The notes under the pieces: generated by a model
The model's input: the letters and a program-made list of their open reading frames with translations, nothing else
Told to the model about the DNA's origin: nothing
Databases searched by the model: none
From: UBA6244 sp963676875
Lineage (GTDB): Bacteria; Bacteroidota; Bacteroidia; Bacteroidales; F082
Length of the DNA stretch: 64,000 bases
Direction: 5' to 3'
NCBI GenBank assembly: GCA_963676875.1
Contig: OY781436.1
Coordinates: forward strand, 4,278,001-4,342,000
Program-made: the position numbers and the translations under genes
In this document: positions 8,848 through 17,474 of the stretch, one piece after another
How the letters are laid out: each line of letters starts with the position of its first letter
Position numbering within the stretch: position 1 is the first letter of the stretch

Positions 8848-9897
8848 CTATTTATTCACACAAAAACTTCCCGGAATTATCCCCGCCTCAAAACTATCCA
8901 CCAGTGTTCCTTGTGCATCGTATCGAAAAACCTGTCCATTGCTCAGGTAGTTTCCGGCATCACTTACGTATATTTCACTGCTGGCTGTATCTACGTAAAG
9001 TGCATAAAAATTAGCCTCACCTCCATCAATAAGGGGAACAGTGGGCAATTCTATGGCCTTGGTGGAAACGGCAAATATGCCACCATTTATAAACAGCAAT
9101 CGATCATTGTTGGTATCATAACTCAAACATGTTGGATTTGAGTTTTGTTCAGGAAATTGCATGACAAGCATAATGGTATGGCTGGTTGGACTAATTTTCC
9201 ACAGCGAAGGTTTTTCCACATTCATATACCCTCCTGAGCACAACACCCACAAATACCCGTCGCCATCAAGTACCATGCTGTTGGGTTCCTTGCCAACACG
9301 AATGGAATCGGTCACCATATCTGTTTCCGTATCAATCACCATCACCTGATTGTTTTCATGTGTCTGGTTGTAATCAGACCATTGACAAACAAAGGCTTGC
9401 CCCCCGACCATGACCATGGCCTCGCTGCTGCGCCCCAACGGAATGTGTCGCAAAATTTCATATCCGGATGGGGAAACCACTGTTAAGTAATTGGCATACA
9501 GATCGCTCACGTAGGCTTTCTCATCGTTTACAAACATCATTTGCCGGGGTGATTCAAAACCGGTGATTTTTCCCAAAAACAAGCCCGTATGGCGGTCGAA
9601 CGAGTAAATATATCCGGAGTTGTTTACCACCACATAGGCCACCTCTCCATGAATGACCATGCTTTGAGCCACATCGCCCAAGGGAGACCCGTTTATCTCA
9701 TAAAATACGGCTGGTTCCACGGTTTTTTCGATGGGATGATAGTAACTAAGTGAGGCGTTGGCGTAGGTAAAATTACCTTGATTGAGGACAAACAAACCTC
9801 CGTCTTCAAGGGGGTGTACCACAGGCGTGTCCGTGTTCTTGTCCGAACAAGATATGGCCATCAATGCCAGTAAGGTAAACCAAAGTATATGTTTCAT
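8848..9897 (-). CDS. btuG: BtuG-like cobalamin-binding beta-propeller lipoprotein
   Basis: The 349-residue product is a lipoprotein (ALMAISC, lipid Cys near residue 17) made of a YncE/DUF5074-type seven-bladed beta-propeller. Blade motifs include GLFVLNQGN at the start, AYVVVNNSGYIYSFD, AYVSDLYANYLTVV, NSMVLDGDGYLWVLCSG and EIYVSDAGNYLSNGQV near the end. In Bacteroides, BtuG is a surface propeller that binds vitamin B12 very tightly and hands it to BtuB. Here the gene is the last of a riboswitch-controlled operon and starts one base after the BtuB-like gene, the same pairing. Function is inferred from fold, lipoprotein anchor and operon position. The final residue block ends FCVNK, so it is full length. 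Confidence 0.75.
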   Translation of the reverse strand: MKHILWFTLLALMAISCSDKNTDTPVVHPLEDGGLFVLNQGNFTYANASLSYYHPIEKTVEPAVFYEINGSPLGDVAQSMVIHGEVAYVVVNNSGYIYSFDRHTGLFLGKITGFESPRQMMFVNDEKAYVSDLYANYLTVVSPSGYEILRHIPLGRSSEAMVMVGGQAFVCQWSDYNQTHENNQVMVIDTETDMVTDSIRVGKEPNSMVLDGDGYLWVLCSGGYMNVEKPSLWKISPTSHTIMLVMQFPEQNSNPTCLSYDTNNDRLLFINGGIFAVSTKAIELPTVPLIDGGEANFYALYVDTASSEIYVSDAGNYLSNGQVFRYDAQGTLVDSFEAGIIPGSFCVNK

Positions 9898-9898
9898 A

Positions 9899-11833
9899 TT
9901 ACCATATTATTTTAACTGATATCTCGGCATAGCGTCCCGGCATGGCCCTCCAGCGAACGGCCTGGTAGTCGATATCAAATACATTATAAATTTTTAGACG
10001 TGTTTCCACAAAAAGTTTGTTCAAGGCAAAGTTTTTCCCCAAAGTTACATGATGAAGGCAGTAATATGGGAGGTCGGGTTCATTATTTAGTGTGGTACTG
10101 CGTTCGCCCACATAGGTCGTGCTCCAACGCATAAAATACTGGTGGTAGGAAGCTGACAGAAACCCATTGGCCTGATATCGTGGGATATAGGGCAGTTGCG
10201 CAGCGTTGACCACAGAATCGCTTTCAGAGGCGTGCGTATAGGCGTATTGAGTTGCCACAGTCCAACGAATATTTCCCACCTTTCCTTCTCCTTTCAGCGT
10301 CACTTCCACCCCTCTCGAAAGCACACTGTGAATATTCGAGGGCTCCCAAGGACCAAATCCCGAAGGTAGCCATTGAATATAGTTGTCGATGGAAGAATAA
10401 AAGGCGGTAAATCCTGCTGAAAACATTTGCTTGCCAAAATGGTGGTTCAAATCGATGCCTAACTCAGTTTCCAGGGCACTTTCATCATTCAGATTCTCAT
10501 TTCCCATGGGATAGAAATACAACTCGTTGAGGGTTGGCCGTTTGTAATTTTTTGAAATGTTGGCTCTTAGTGAGAGCCATTTGCCTTCAAAGGGTTGATA
10601 ATTCAGACCAAAATAGGGCAACATAGGTAGATAATCTTCATCGGAGTATTCACCTCTCAGGATCAATTTCATGGTGAGCTTTTCCTTCCATTTCTTTTCG
10701 AGTGACGCCATTAATTGCGTTGTTTGGCGTTTTTTGATATCCACGTAATTGATGCTCTCCACCCATTGGTATTCCAGGTTTATTTGAGTGGCGAGCAAAA
10801 ACCCCGAGCCCAACTCAAATAATCCATTTCCAACTAGAAATACGCTGTTAATCAAGTTTTTGGAGTCGGTTAGAACCACCGTGCTGTGGGAAGTATCTTG
10901 TGAAAGGGTATGTAAAAAATAATGGTAGTCTTCGTAAAAATAGGCCCCTTTAATTTCAATGGCGGATATTTGGGTAGTTTTTTTCCATCCGGCGAGGGTA
11001 CGGGAGGTAAAATCCTGTTGATTTTCCTCCTGAAGTTGATATACATTGCTCATGATGGGTGGCAAATCCCGATCGGACCACTGATTCCAGGAACTAAAAA
11101 AAACATGCTGATTTTTTCCCATCTCCACATCAAACTGCTGCATAAATCCCATATTCCTGAAGGATGCATCCTTTTGTTGCATGTCTTCATGAGGGAGAAT
11201 GGCCGTGTTGTAATAGGTGAAATTATTGTCGGAAGATTGCCGGATGAAATTGGTCTTACTTGTTAGTTTTCCCATGCCGAGATGTACCGACAACGAAGTA
11301 AGCCAGGTATTGAAACTTCCGGCAGTTTGTTCCAATCGAATGGTTTCGTCCTGCTGTGCTGTCTTGTTTTGGGATGAAAGGTTGATACTTCCGCCAAAGG
11401 CGCCCGCTGAATTGGACATTGAAGAACCTCCGTATAGCAATTCCACTTCCGTGAAAAGGGCATTGGGTATTTGAGAAAAATCCACCTGTCCCAACATGGG
11501 CGAATTCAATCGGAATCCTTCCCAAAGCACCTGGGTATGGGCCGCTCCCGCTCCCCGAATTGAAACCGTTGACATGGTTCCTCTTCCGTAGGATTTGACG
11601 TAGGCAGGCGTAAGCGCCGAAAGCATCTCACCCAAATCCTGTTGACCGAACTCCGTCATGTGCAACGAGTCTATTTGCTGACTTCGGGAGGTATTTCCCG
11701 AAAGAAAATAAGAATCAACCACCTCAAATTCCTTTAAATTCAGTGTGTCGAAAATGGCCTGACCCATCAGGGATTCAGCACCCGATAGCAAGGTTAAAAA
11801 CACAATTAAACAGCTGAATTTAAAGTTTTTCAT
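9899..11833 (-). CDS. btuB: BtuB-like TonB-dependent cobalamin receptor
   Basis: This 644-residue protein has a signal peptide (to about residue 25) and a plug domain (about 40-165). The plug includes the typical SIRGAGAAHTQVLWEGFRLN segment, IPNALFTEVELLYGG and AGAFGGSINLSS. A beta-barrel of about 470 residues follows, ending in an aromatic strand (YAEISVKIIW), as outer membrane barrels do. There is no carboxypeptidase-like N-terminal extension, so it is of the vitamin/metal receptor type rather than a SusC. With the cobalamin riboswitch upstream and a BtuG-like lipoprotein next door, the substrate is almost certainly a corrinoid. Energy would come from TonB-ExbBD encoded elsewhere. It is separated from the upstream gene by three bases. 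Confidence 0.85.
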   Translation of the reverse strand: MKNFKFSCLIVFLTLLSGAESLMGQAIFDTLNLKEFEVVDSYFLSGNTSRSQQIDSLHMTEFGQQDLGEMLSALTPAYVKSYGRGTMSTVSIRGAGAAHTQVLWEGFRLNSPMLGQVDFSQIPNALFTEVELLYGGSSMSNSAGAFGGSINLSSQNKTAQQDETIRLEQTAGSFNTWLTSLSVHLGMGKLTSKTNFIRQSSDNNFTYYNTAILPHEDMQQKDASFRNMGFMQQFDVEMGKNQHVFFSSWNQWSDRDLPPIMSNVYQLQEENQQDFTSRTLAGWKKTTQISAIEIKGAYFYEDYHYFLHTLSQDTSHSTVVLTDSKNLINSVFLVGNGLFELGSGFLLATQINLEYQWVESINYVDIKKRQTTQLMASLEKKWKEKLTMKLILRGEYSDEDYLPMLPYFGLNYQPFEGKWLSLRANISKNYKRPTLNELYFYPMGNENLNDESALETELGIDLNHHFGKQMFSAGFTAFYSSIDNYIQWLPSGFGPWEPSNIHSVLSRGVEVTLKGEGKVGNIRWTVATQYAYTHASESDSVVNAAQLPYIPRYQANGFLSASYHQYFMRWSTTYVGERSTTLNNEPDLPYYCLHHVTLGKNFALNKLFVETRLKIYNVFDIDYQAVRWRAMPGRYAEISVKIIW

Positions 11834-11836
11834 CGT

Positions 11837-12850
11837 TTACAACTTCAGGATTTTTTTTGTGGATGAACCATGTTCCGAAACCAGATGCAGCATGTATAAA
11901 CCTTTGGTTTGATTTTGCATGTCGATAAGCGCATTGTTTTCGCCCATCACCTCGAAGATCAGGCGGCCGTTGGACGAATAAAGGGCTATCCTTTGTAAAT
12001 CAATGGGCGATTGAACTTGCAATTTCTCCATCGTAGGATTGGGAAAAGCCCGTACTTCGGATGCCAAATCCATTTGATCCACATGTGTATGTTCCAGGTT
12101 GTGCATCACGCCAACCGCATCCAAATCGAAGCCTCCGGTTTCGAAAGCGGTGGGCCAGGGATCGTTAATCACGTGATTGTTGACATCCAAACGGGCATAT
12201 TCAGGAACAATGTTGCCCACCACATCCACAACCCTTACCGCCACGATGTGCCGGATATCCAGTCCTGAAATGCCTTCTAATTCTTTCAAATCGAAGGGTG
12301 TGCCATAACCTCCACGATATTTTCCGGCCAGGTTGTGTATTTTGGTGGCGTCCAGGGTGCCAAAGGTTTCAATCTGAGCATCGGCTTGGGTGAGCGAAAC
12401 GGCATCAAAACGAACAAAGTTGTTGCCATCAGAACTCACTTCCACAAAGGCCAGTTCCAAAAAAGTGTCGTCGAATGAGTTCTCAAAAACAGCAAAATCC
12501 GCTCCGGGACCATCCACGATCGGGATATCGAAAAAACAGGTGGCCACTCCCCCATCTCCCAGACTAACAACCGCGTTATCGGCCATTTGGGTAGCGTCAA
12601 TGGCTTCGCCAAAATACACCTTTCCCAAAGATTCATTGGTAATGTCCATCCATCCCTCTTCTAATATGCAATCTGAGGCCCAGGCCACGAAAACATTGCT
12701 GTCGGCCGCAATGGCCGTGGTTCCCGCCATGCCCGCAGGTGGCGCATATTGGGCTGTCAGATTGGTTAAGCCCAACAACATGCCCATGAGCAGTATCCCA
12801 TGGGAATGTTGAGGGATAAATGTTGCCATATACCTTAAGGAGCGTCTCAT
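11837..12850 (-). CDS. T9SS-sorted cell-surface protein of the cobalamin operon
   Basis: A 337-residue secreted protein. Its N-terminus contains a hydrophobic segment (ILLMGMLLGLTNLTAQ, cut near residue 34). The central domain has GPGADFAVFENSF, FLELAFVEVSSDG and GGFDLDAVGV, a pattern found in many bacterial cell-surface proteins that resemble discoidin or cadherin-like jelly rolls. The last ~75 residues (VRAFPNPTMEKLQV to STKKILKL) are a T9SS type A sorting domain, so the protein is exported through the type IX system and attached to the surface. Its start ATG overlaps the stop of the upstream propeller gene (TAATG). Co-regulation by the riboswitch implies a role in capturing corrinoids or their carriers. 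That role is inferred. Confidence 0.7.
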   Translation of the reverse strand: MRRSLRYMATFIPQHSHGILLMGMLLGLTNLTAQYAPPAGMAGTTAIAADSNVFVAWASDCILEEGWMDITNESLGKVYFGEAIDATQMADNAVVSLGDGGVATCFFDIPIVDGPGADFAVFENSFDDTFLELAFVEVSSDGNNFVRFDAVSLTQADAQIETFGTLDATKIHNLAGKYRGGYGTPFDLKELEGISGLDIRHIVAVRVVDVVGNIVPEYARLDVNNHVINDPWPTAFETGGFDLDAVGVMHNLEHTHVDQMDLASEVRAFPNPTMEKLQVQSPIDLQRIALYSSNGRLIFEVMGENNALIDMQNQTKGLYMLHLVSEHGSSTKKILKL

Positions 12851-14127
12851 TACCTTACCAATATCTTGACCACACCTTGGTGGCTGCTATTTCTGGCAAC
12901 AGCAACATACAGACCCGATGGCCATGTGGATACGTCAATAGCTAATTCGTTTTCATTGCCAGAAAGGTGACCTGATCGCACGGTGGCACCAAGGAGGTCG
13001 GTAATTTTCCAATCGGCATCTGCAAGCTCTTGAGGAAAGGATAGTTGGCAGGTTTCATCAGATGGGTTGGGCATGGCATCAATGGCCAGGGTGATTAAAT
13101 TTTCACCAATTCCTTCTGTTGATCTGTAATCGATGGCGATGGCTTCGGGAGAAATTCCGGCATCGAAGGAGCCAGTATTTTCTCCCTGAATATTAAAAAT
13201 CAACCCTTCGCCCACAGAGGCATAGTCGGTGGTAGCCACATAAAACAAGGAGTTAACCGTGTCCAGTTCTGCGGAAGCAATGCTCATTTCAAAAGGAGAA
13301 ACAACAGAGGCGTTGACCAGACTCATATCATTGAGATCGATTTGGCCAATTCCGTTATCCATTTGAACAAATAGTTGTCCATTGTCAAGTCCTGTGCCAT
13401 TACCCAGAGCATATTCATAAAGTGTATGAGTAAACTGTGAAAGTGAGAGATTTGCTTTAGTCACATATCCCGAAGTAACCCCCCAGGCCGACTTGTTTAC
13501 CGAAAATATTTGATTGTCATATAGATACAGGTCGAATATGCCGGCTGTGTTTGTACCCATATCCACTTCTTTAAGCAGAATAAGTTCGTTGAGATCGACA
13601 AGGGCAATTTTTCCGGTGGTACTCATCCATCCTCCGGGAACCGCCACATACAGGGCATCATCCACTACCAGCATCCCGGCAGCTTCATCAGATATCCCCT
13701 CAATCACAGATATGAAATCCAGGTTATTGGCATCATAAACCTTAAGAAAATCCGATGTGTTTGGGTAAGCAAAAGTGGCGATTAGTTTATTGTCGTAAAC
13801 AGCTAATTTGTTAACTCCCGGAGCAGCCGCAATGGCCACCCGATTGTAGGTGTCGATGTTGAATTTGGCAATGGAATCCTGAGCGGCCACGTACAGGAAG
13901 TTACCGTCAATCAACATGTCCTGAACACTTTGCGTACGGATGTTTCCGAAAGAGGAAGTTTGCCCGCCATTGGGATCGTAGGAACTGATTTCCACGAAAT
14001 CGTCCGGATCGCTGAAATTCCCTCCCGAACCAACAAAAACTCGTTTTACAATAAATGTTTGGGCTTCCAGTGCAGAAACCGCGAGCAGCATGAACGCCGC
14101 GAGTAACAAAGAATAATTTTTTTTCAT
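12850..14127 (-). CDS. T9SS-sorted YncE-like beta-propeller of the cobalamin operon
   Basis: The first gene behind the cobalamin riboswitch encodes 425 residues: a signal peptide (to about residue 22, SALEAQ), about 320 residues of YncE/DUF5074-like propeller (blades such as MLIDGNFLYVAAQDS, KLAVYDNKLIATF, MLVVDDALYVAVPGGWM, NQIFSVNKSAWG) and a C-terminal T9SS sorting domain (AMPNPSDETCQLSF to VKILVR). It is paralogous in fold to the BtuG-like lipoprotein at the other end of the operon, but uses type IX sorting instead of a lipid anchor. It may be a second surface corrinoid-binding propeller. Four-base overlap (TAATG-type) with the next gene shows tight coupling. Ligand is inferred from the operon. 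Confidence 0.7.
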   Translation of the reverse strand: MKKNYSLLLAAFMLLAVSALEAQTFIVKRVFVGSGGNFSDPDDFVEISSYDPNGGQTSSFGNIRTQSVQDMLIDGNFLYVAAQDSIAKFNIDTYNRVAIAAAPGVNKLAVYDNKLIATFAYPNTSDFLKVYDANNLDFISVIEGISDEAAGMLVVDDALYVAVPGGWMSTTGKIALVDLNELILLKEVDMGTNTAGIFDLYLYDNQIFSVNKSAWGVTSGYVTKANLSLSQFTHTLYEYALGNGTGLDNGQLFVQMDNGIGQIDLNDMSLVNASVVSPFEMSIASAELDTVNSLFYVATTDYASVGEGLIFNIQGENTGSFDAGISPEAIAIDYRSTEGIGENLITLAIDAMPNPSDETCQLSFPQELADADWKITDLLGATVRSGHLSGNENELAIDVSTWPSGLYVAVARNSSHQGVVKILVR

Positions 14128-14244
14128 TTGTTAAAGCTTTAAGGTTTAAATATGAATTATTTACCTCAAAACTTTACAGGAAGAGCTGACAAAATGACTT
14201 TGACATCATCATGCTTTTATCCCGAAAGCTTTGATCATCCGTTG

Positions 14245-14405
14245 ATTTAGGCAGGTCTTCTGACTTACTCACTCCTGAGGCCTTCCCATTCGCCAATGCA
14301 AACAGTGACCGGGTTTCAGGAGCTTTATTTGAGCTCACAGCAGCGGGAACTGTACAGGTTTTTCACCTGTTTCCCATATTAAGTTGTTTATCAGGTCTGA
14401 TAAAC
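14245..14405 (-). ncRNA. Cobalamin riboswitch
   Basis: Read on the minus strand, this leader has the standard cobalamin aptamer landmarks in order: CAGGTGAAAAACCTG hairpin, the core CAGTTCCCGCTGCTGTGAG, the CTGAAACCCGGTCACTG arm, GGCGAATGGGAAGG, and finally the B12 box AAGTCAGAAGACCTGCC (14250-14266). It lies 118 bases before the first gene of the BtuB/BtuG operon, so B12 binding should shut the operon off. The family is class-typical, and the match is direct sequence recognition. Confidence 0.93.
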
Positions 14406-14423
14406 TAACACCTATATCGCTAG

Positions 14424-14431
14424 CAAAAATA
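14424..14431 (-). promoter_or_regulatory. Probable -7 element of the cobalamin operon
   Basis: TATTTTTG on the minus strand fits TAnnTTTG and would start transcription just before the riboswitch. No TTG lies at the ideal 19-base distance. Confidence 0.45.
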
Positions 14432-14571
14432 AATAAAAAGCAAAGTGTTTGAGTTGAAATCACCAAAAGTTTTAAGCCATTTTAAGTTGATAACGCCAAA
14501 AGCGAACTTTTCGATAAACAAGGATGTGAGTGCTACCCCTTTCCTTCTTACCTTATAATTGAAACAAACAA

Positions 14572-14601
14572 TTGAATGGAAGCAAATAATTTATATATTT
14601 G
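14572..14601 (+). promoter_or_regulatory. Full Bacteroidota promoter for the permease gene
   Basis: TTG at 14572-14574, exactly 19 bases, then TATATTTG at 14594-14601: a complete -33/-7 pair. It implies an untranslated leader of about 78 bases before the permease. Confidence 0.7.
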
Positions 14602-14683
14602 ATGCATTGGCTCACAGGAATCCGGAAAGCATTTGATTTGTTGACATACCATTCATATTCAACATAAATTTAATTTTAACATC

Positions 14684-15982
14684 ATGAAAGAAGCAAAAAA
14701 ATTGGGGTTAATCGGAGCGATTTTTCTCATCGTGTCCAGTTTGGCCGGAAGCGGCATTATTGCCTTGCCACAACAGTTGGCCGAAACAGGTTCCATCACG
14801 GTAATTTCCTTTGCCCTGGTCACGTTTGGGGCGTTGTTTTTAACCCTGGTTTATGTGCGGGCGGGCAGTCGTTTCGACGATCCCAGTCCAACGGCATTGG
14901 CCACCTACGTTAATCCGGTGCTTGGCGCAAAAAGTGGTTTCTTTTATGTGTATGGCAACCTGATTTCCAATGTATCTATTTTAATAGCCGGTCTGGGATA
15001 CCTTGAGATGTTTGTTCCTGCACTCGGCAAACCATTTTTTCTGGGAGTCACGGTGATTATACTGATTTGGGTGTTTATCCTGATGTCGCTCAGGGGTGTC
15101 GGCATCATTACCAAAGTAGTTTCACTAACGGTTACTTTGTTGCTTATTTCGGTGATTATCACATCGGTGGCAGGATGGTTCGATTTCGACATCACCCTTT
15201 ACCAAAATAACTGGAATGTGAGTGGAAAAGGCTCAGGGCAAGCGATAATGGCCGGGTTTGCCATCCTTATATTCTCCTTTGTGGGTGTGGAAAGCGTGGC
15301 CACCAACAACGAACAAATTGCCAATGCAAAAAAAGTAGTTCCCATCGCCACCATTGTAGGTTTTGTCATCGTGGCCATCATCTATATTGCTTCCACCACG
15401 GTAATTGAAGGAATGTATTCTGCCAAAGAAATTCAAACTGCCCCGGCTTCGTTTGCCATGGCCATGGAAACCATCTTCCACTCTAAAATCGTGGGAGAAG
15501 TGGTGTCAGTAATTATGGCGGTGGCTTGTCTGGCTAGTTTTCTGGTTTGGAACCTGTCCTCAGCCAGTGCCGCCAAAACCAGTGCCGACAACGGTTTTTT
15601 ACCCAAAGCGTACAGCTTTACCAACAAACACGGCATCAACAGCAAGGGACTTGTTATCAATGGAATCATCATGACCGTTATTGAGGTTATCCTGATGATG
15701 ATGGGAAGTAATGTTCAGGCTGCATTCGGTATTACGGTCACCATTTCGGTGATGTTGCTTTTATTTCCCTATTTCTGGTCGGGTATCGCGCTGATTAAGA
15801 AAGATATAGAAACCGGTGTGCGCTCCATGGCGAATATCATCATCGTGTCCATTTCGTCCCTCTTTATTATCTCTGCTTTTGCTTCTGCCACACTGGACGA
15901 ACTGTGGTTGGTGATTGTGTTGGTAATGGTGGTGATGGCGGTTTATGCCCTCAAATTCTCCAAAAAAGCCAAGCAGGGCTAG
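14684..15982 (+). CDS. APC-superfamily amino-acid/polyamine permease
   Basis: A 432-residue inner membrane protein with about 12 transmembrane helices. The first helix contains the APC substrate-binding glycine motif (SSLAGSGIIALPQQ). Later helices include GFAILIFSFVGVESVATN, where the GxE region of the family sits, followed by NAKKVVPIA, the usual cytoplasmic loop. It belongs to the basic amino-acid/polyamine antiporter branch (CadB/PotE/ArcD2-like); the exact substrate cannot be read. It is monocistronic, with a strong promoter 80 bases upstream, and converges with the GH109 gene with only 9 bases between stops. Length is normal for the family. Confidence 0.85.
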   Translation: MKEAKKLGLIGAIFLIVSSLAGSGIIALPQQLAETGSITVISFALVTFGALFLTLVYVRAGSRFDDPSPTALATYVNPVLGAKSGFFYVYGNLISNVSILIAGLGYLEMFVPALGKPFFLGVTVIILIWVFILMSLRGVGIITKVVSLTVTLLLISVIITSVAGWFDFDITLYQNNWNVSGKGSGQAIMAGFAILIFSFVGVESVATNNEQIANAKKVVPIATIVGFVIVAIIYIASTTVIEGMYSAKEIQTAPASFAMAMETIFHSKIVGEVVSVIMAVACLASFLVWNLSSASAAKTSADNGFLPKAYSFTNKHGINSKGLVINGIIMTVIEVILMMMGSNVQAAFGITVTISVMLLLFPYFWSGIALIKKDIETGVRSMANIIIVSISSLFIISAFASATLDELWLVIVLVMVVMAVYALKFSKKAKQG

Positions 15983-15991
15983 TCACGGGGT

Positions 15992-17470
15992 TTACTGAAG
16001 TTCCAGTTGTCCTCCCATTTTCTTGATCACCTCCTCACGCACCTTAGTGGTTCCTCCATTAAATACCCTTGTATCCACCGGAGCGTTGGTTTTCCAGGCG
16101 CCTCTGGTAAAATCGGGTACATCAATGGGTTGTGAATTGTTGGCGATACTCCACTCGCTCAAAGGGGTGATGCAACTCCATGCCGCAGCGTCGTACACAT
16201 CCATGTCCATGGGCAATCCATTGCGCAGGTTGTCGATCATACGCCAATCCATGATGAAGTCCATGCCGCCATGTCCCCCCACACTTTTGGCAATTTCTCC
16301 CACACGGCGCACCAGTTCGGGGGTGTATTGTTCCTCAATTTCGGCCATTTTTGCTTCATCGGCTACTTCATGACCAAAGGCGATTTGTTGCAAGGGCCAT
16401 TTTTGTGCAAAACATTTGGTGCCACTCAATAAATGAATTCTGGAATAAGGACGGGGCGAACTGATATCGTGCTGTATCATGATGGTTCGTCCGGCGTTGG
16501 TTTTTATCAATTGAATGTCCATGTTACCACGCATGTCCAGATTCAAAAACTGCTCATAAACAGGGTCTTGTGCTGCCTTTTCGGCAATCCGGTTTTTCAG
16601 ACTGAAATCCTTCGACATGATGGCTGTGAGGTAATCCATTTTGTCGCCACGGTTGATGTTCATGGCCTGACAAATGGGACCCAATCCGTGGGTGGGATAC
16701 ACATTGGCCTTGCGCTCGTTTTCCCAAATGCGCCACCATTTGGTATAGGCACCATCCACCATTTTTTCGTCCTGTGGCTTGTTAAACATCCAGTAGTCCA
16801 GGTTGTGGATATAGGCTCCTTCGCCATGTACGAGGTCGCCAAACACGCCATGACGCACCATGTTCAGCGTGAGCAGTTCAAAAAAGTCGTAACAACAGTT
16901 TTCCAAAATCACACAATGCATTCTGGTACGTTCACTGGTTTCCACCAATTGCCAACATTCGTCAAGGGTTTTGGCCGAGGGTACCTCGATGGCCACATGT
17001 TTACCGTTTTCCATGCCGGCGAGGGCCGTGGGCACGTGAAACTCCCAGGGGGTGGCAATGTACACCAAATCGACCTTGTTGCTTTCGCAGAGTTTAACAA
17101 ATTCGGTGTCGCCGCCCACAAACTCCTTTGCCTTGCGAAGTCCGGCCTTTTTTAGTATGCCCTGGGCTCCATCCACAGCTGCTTGTCTGATATCACAGAG
17201 AGCGGTAATTTCCACACCTTCTATAAGTGCCATACGCTCCACCGCACCTGAACCACGATCGCCAATTCCCACAAAACCAATGCGTACCGTATCCATTTTT
17301 GGTGCTGCATATCCACACATGTTAAATGTCTGACTTTCTTCCGGAACATAGGTGTTGTCGCGTATTAAAACCGGTTTTTGATTGGAAACAAAGGCTTTGA
17401 GTACACCTGAAGTGAGTACCCCTGCACCCAAAAGGGAGGTTTTGATGAAATTTCTGCGGTCATTCTTCAT
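15992..17470 (-). CDS. Gfo/Idh/MocA oxidoreductase, GH109-type NAD-dependent glycosidase
   Basis: The 492-residue protein begins with a twin-arginine signal (DRRNFIKTSLLGAG), so it is exported folded with its cofactor. A Rossmann domain follows from about residue 58 (VRIGFVGIGDRGSG), with ALCDIR after the second strand and VYIATPWEFHV. The C-terminal domain carries the GH109 hallmarks YPTHGLGPI and a segment GAYIHNLDYWMF. GH109 enzymes use tightly bound NAD+ to cleave glycosides by an oxidation-elimination route; founding members are alpha-N-acetylgalactosaminidases. The neighbour (5 bases upstream) is a hexosamine-kinase-like gene, which supports release and phosphorylation of GalNAc-type sugars. 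Substrate specificity remains inferred. Confidence 0.82.
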   Translation of the reverse strand: MKNDRRNFIKTSLLGAGVLTSGVLKAFVSNQKPVLIRDNTYVPEESQTFNMCGYAAPKMDTVRIGFVGIGDRGSGAVERMALIEGVEITALCDIRQAAVDGAQGILKKAGLRKAKEFVGGDTEFVKLCESNKVDLVYIATPWEFHVPTALAGMENGKHVAIEVPSAKTLDECWQLVETSERTRMHCVILENCCYDFFELLTLNMVRHGVFGDLVHGEGAYIHNLDYWMFNKPQDEKMVDGAYTKWWRIWENERKANVYPTHGLGPICQAMNINRGDKMDYLTAIMSKDFSLKNRIAEKAAQDPVYEQFLNLDMRGNMDIQLIKTNAGRTIMIQHDISSPRPYSRIHLLSGTKCFAQKWPLQQIAFGHEVADEAKMAEIEEQYTPELVRRVGEIAKSVGGHGGMDFIMDWRMIDNLRNGLPMDMDVYDAAAWSCITPLSEWSIANNSQPIDVPDFTRGAWKTNAPVDTRVFNGGTTKVREEVIKKMGGQLELQ

Positions 17471-17474
17471 TTTT

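Noticed and set aside
16433..17155. 240-residue plus-strand open frame opposite the GH109 gene
   Set aside because: His- and Gly-rich shadow of a well-supported gene on the other strand.
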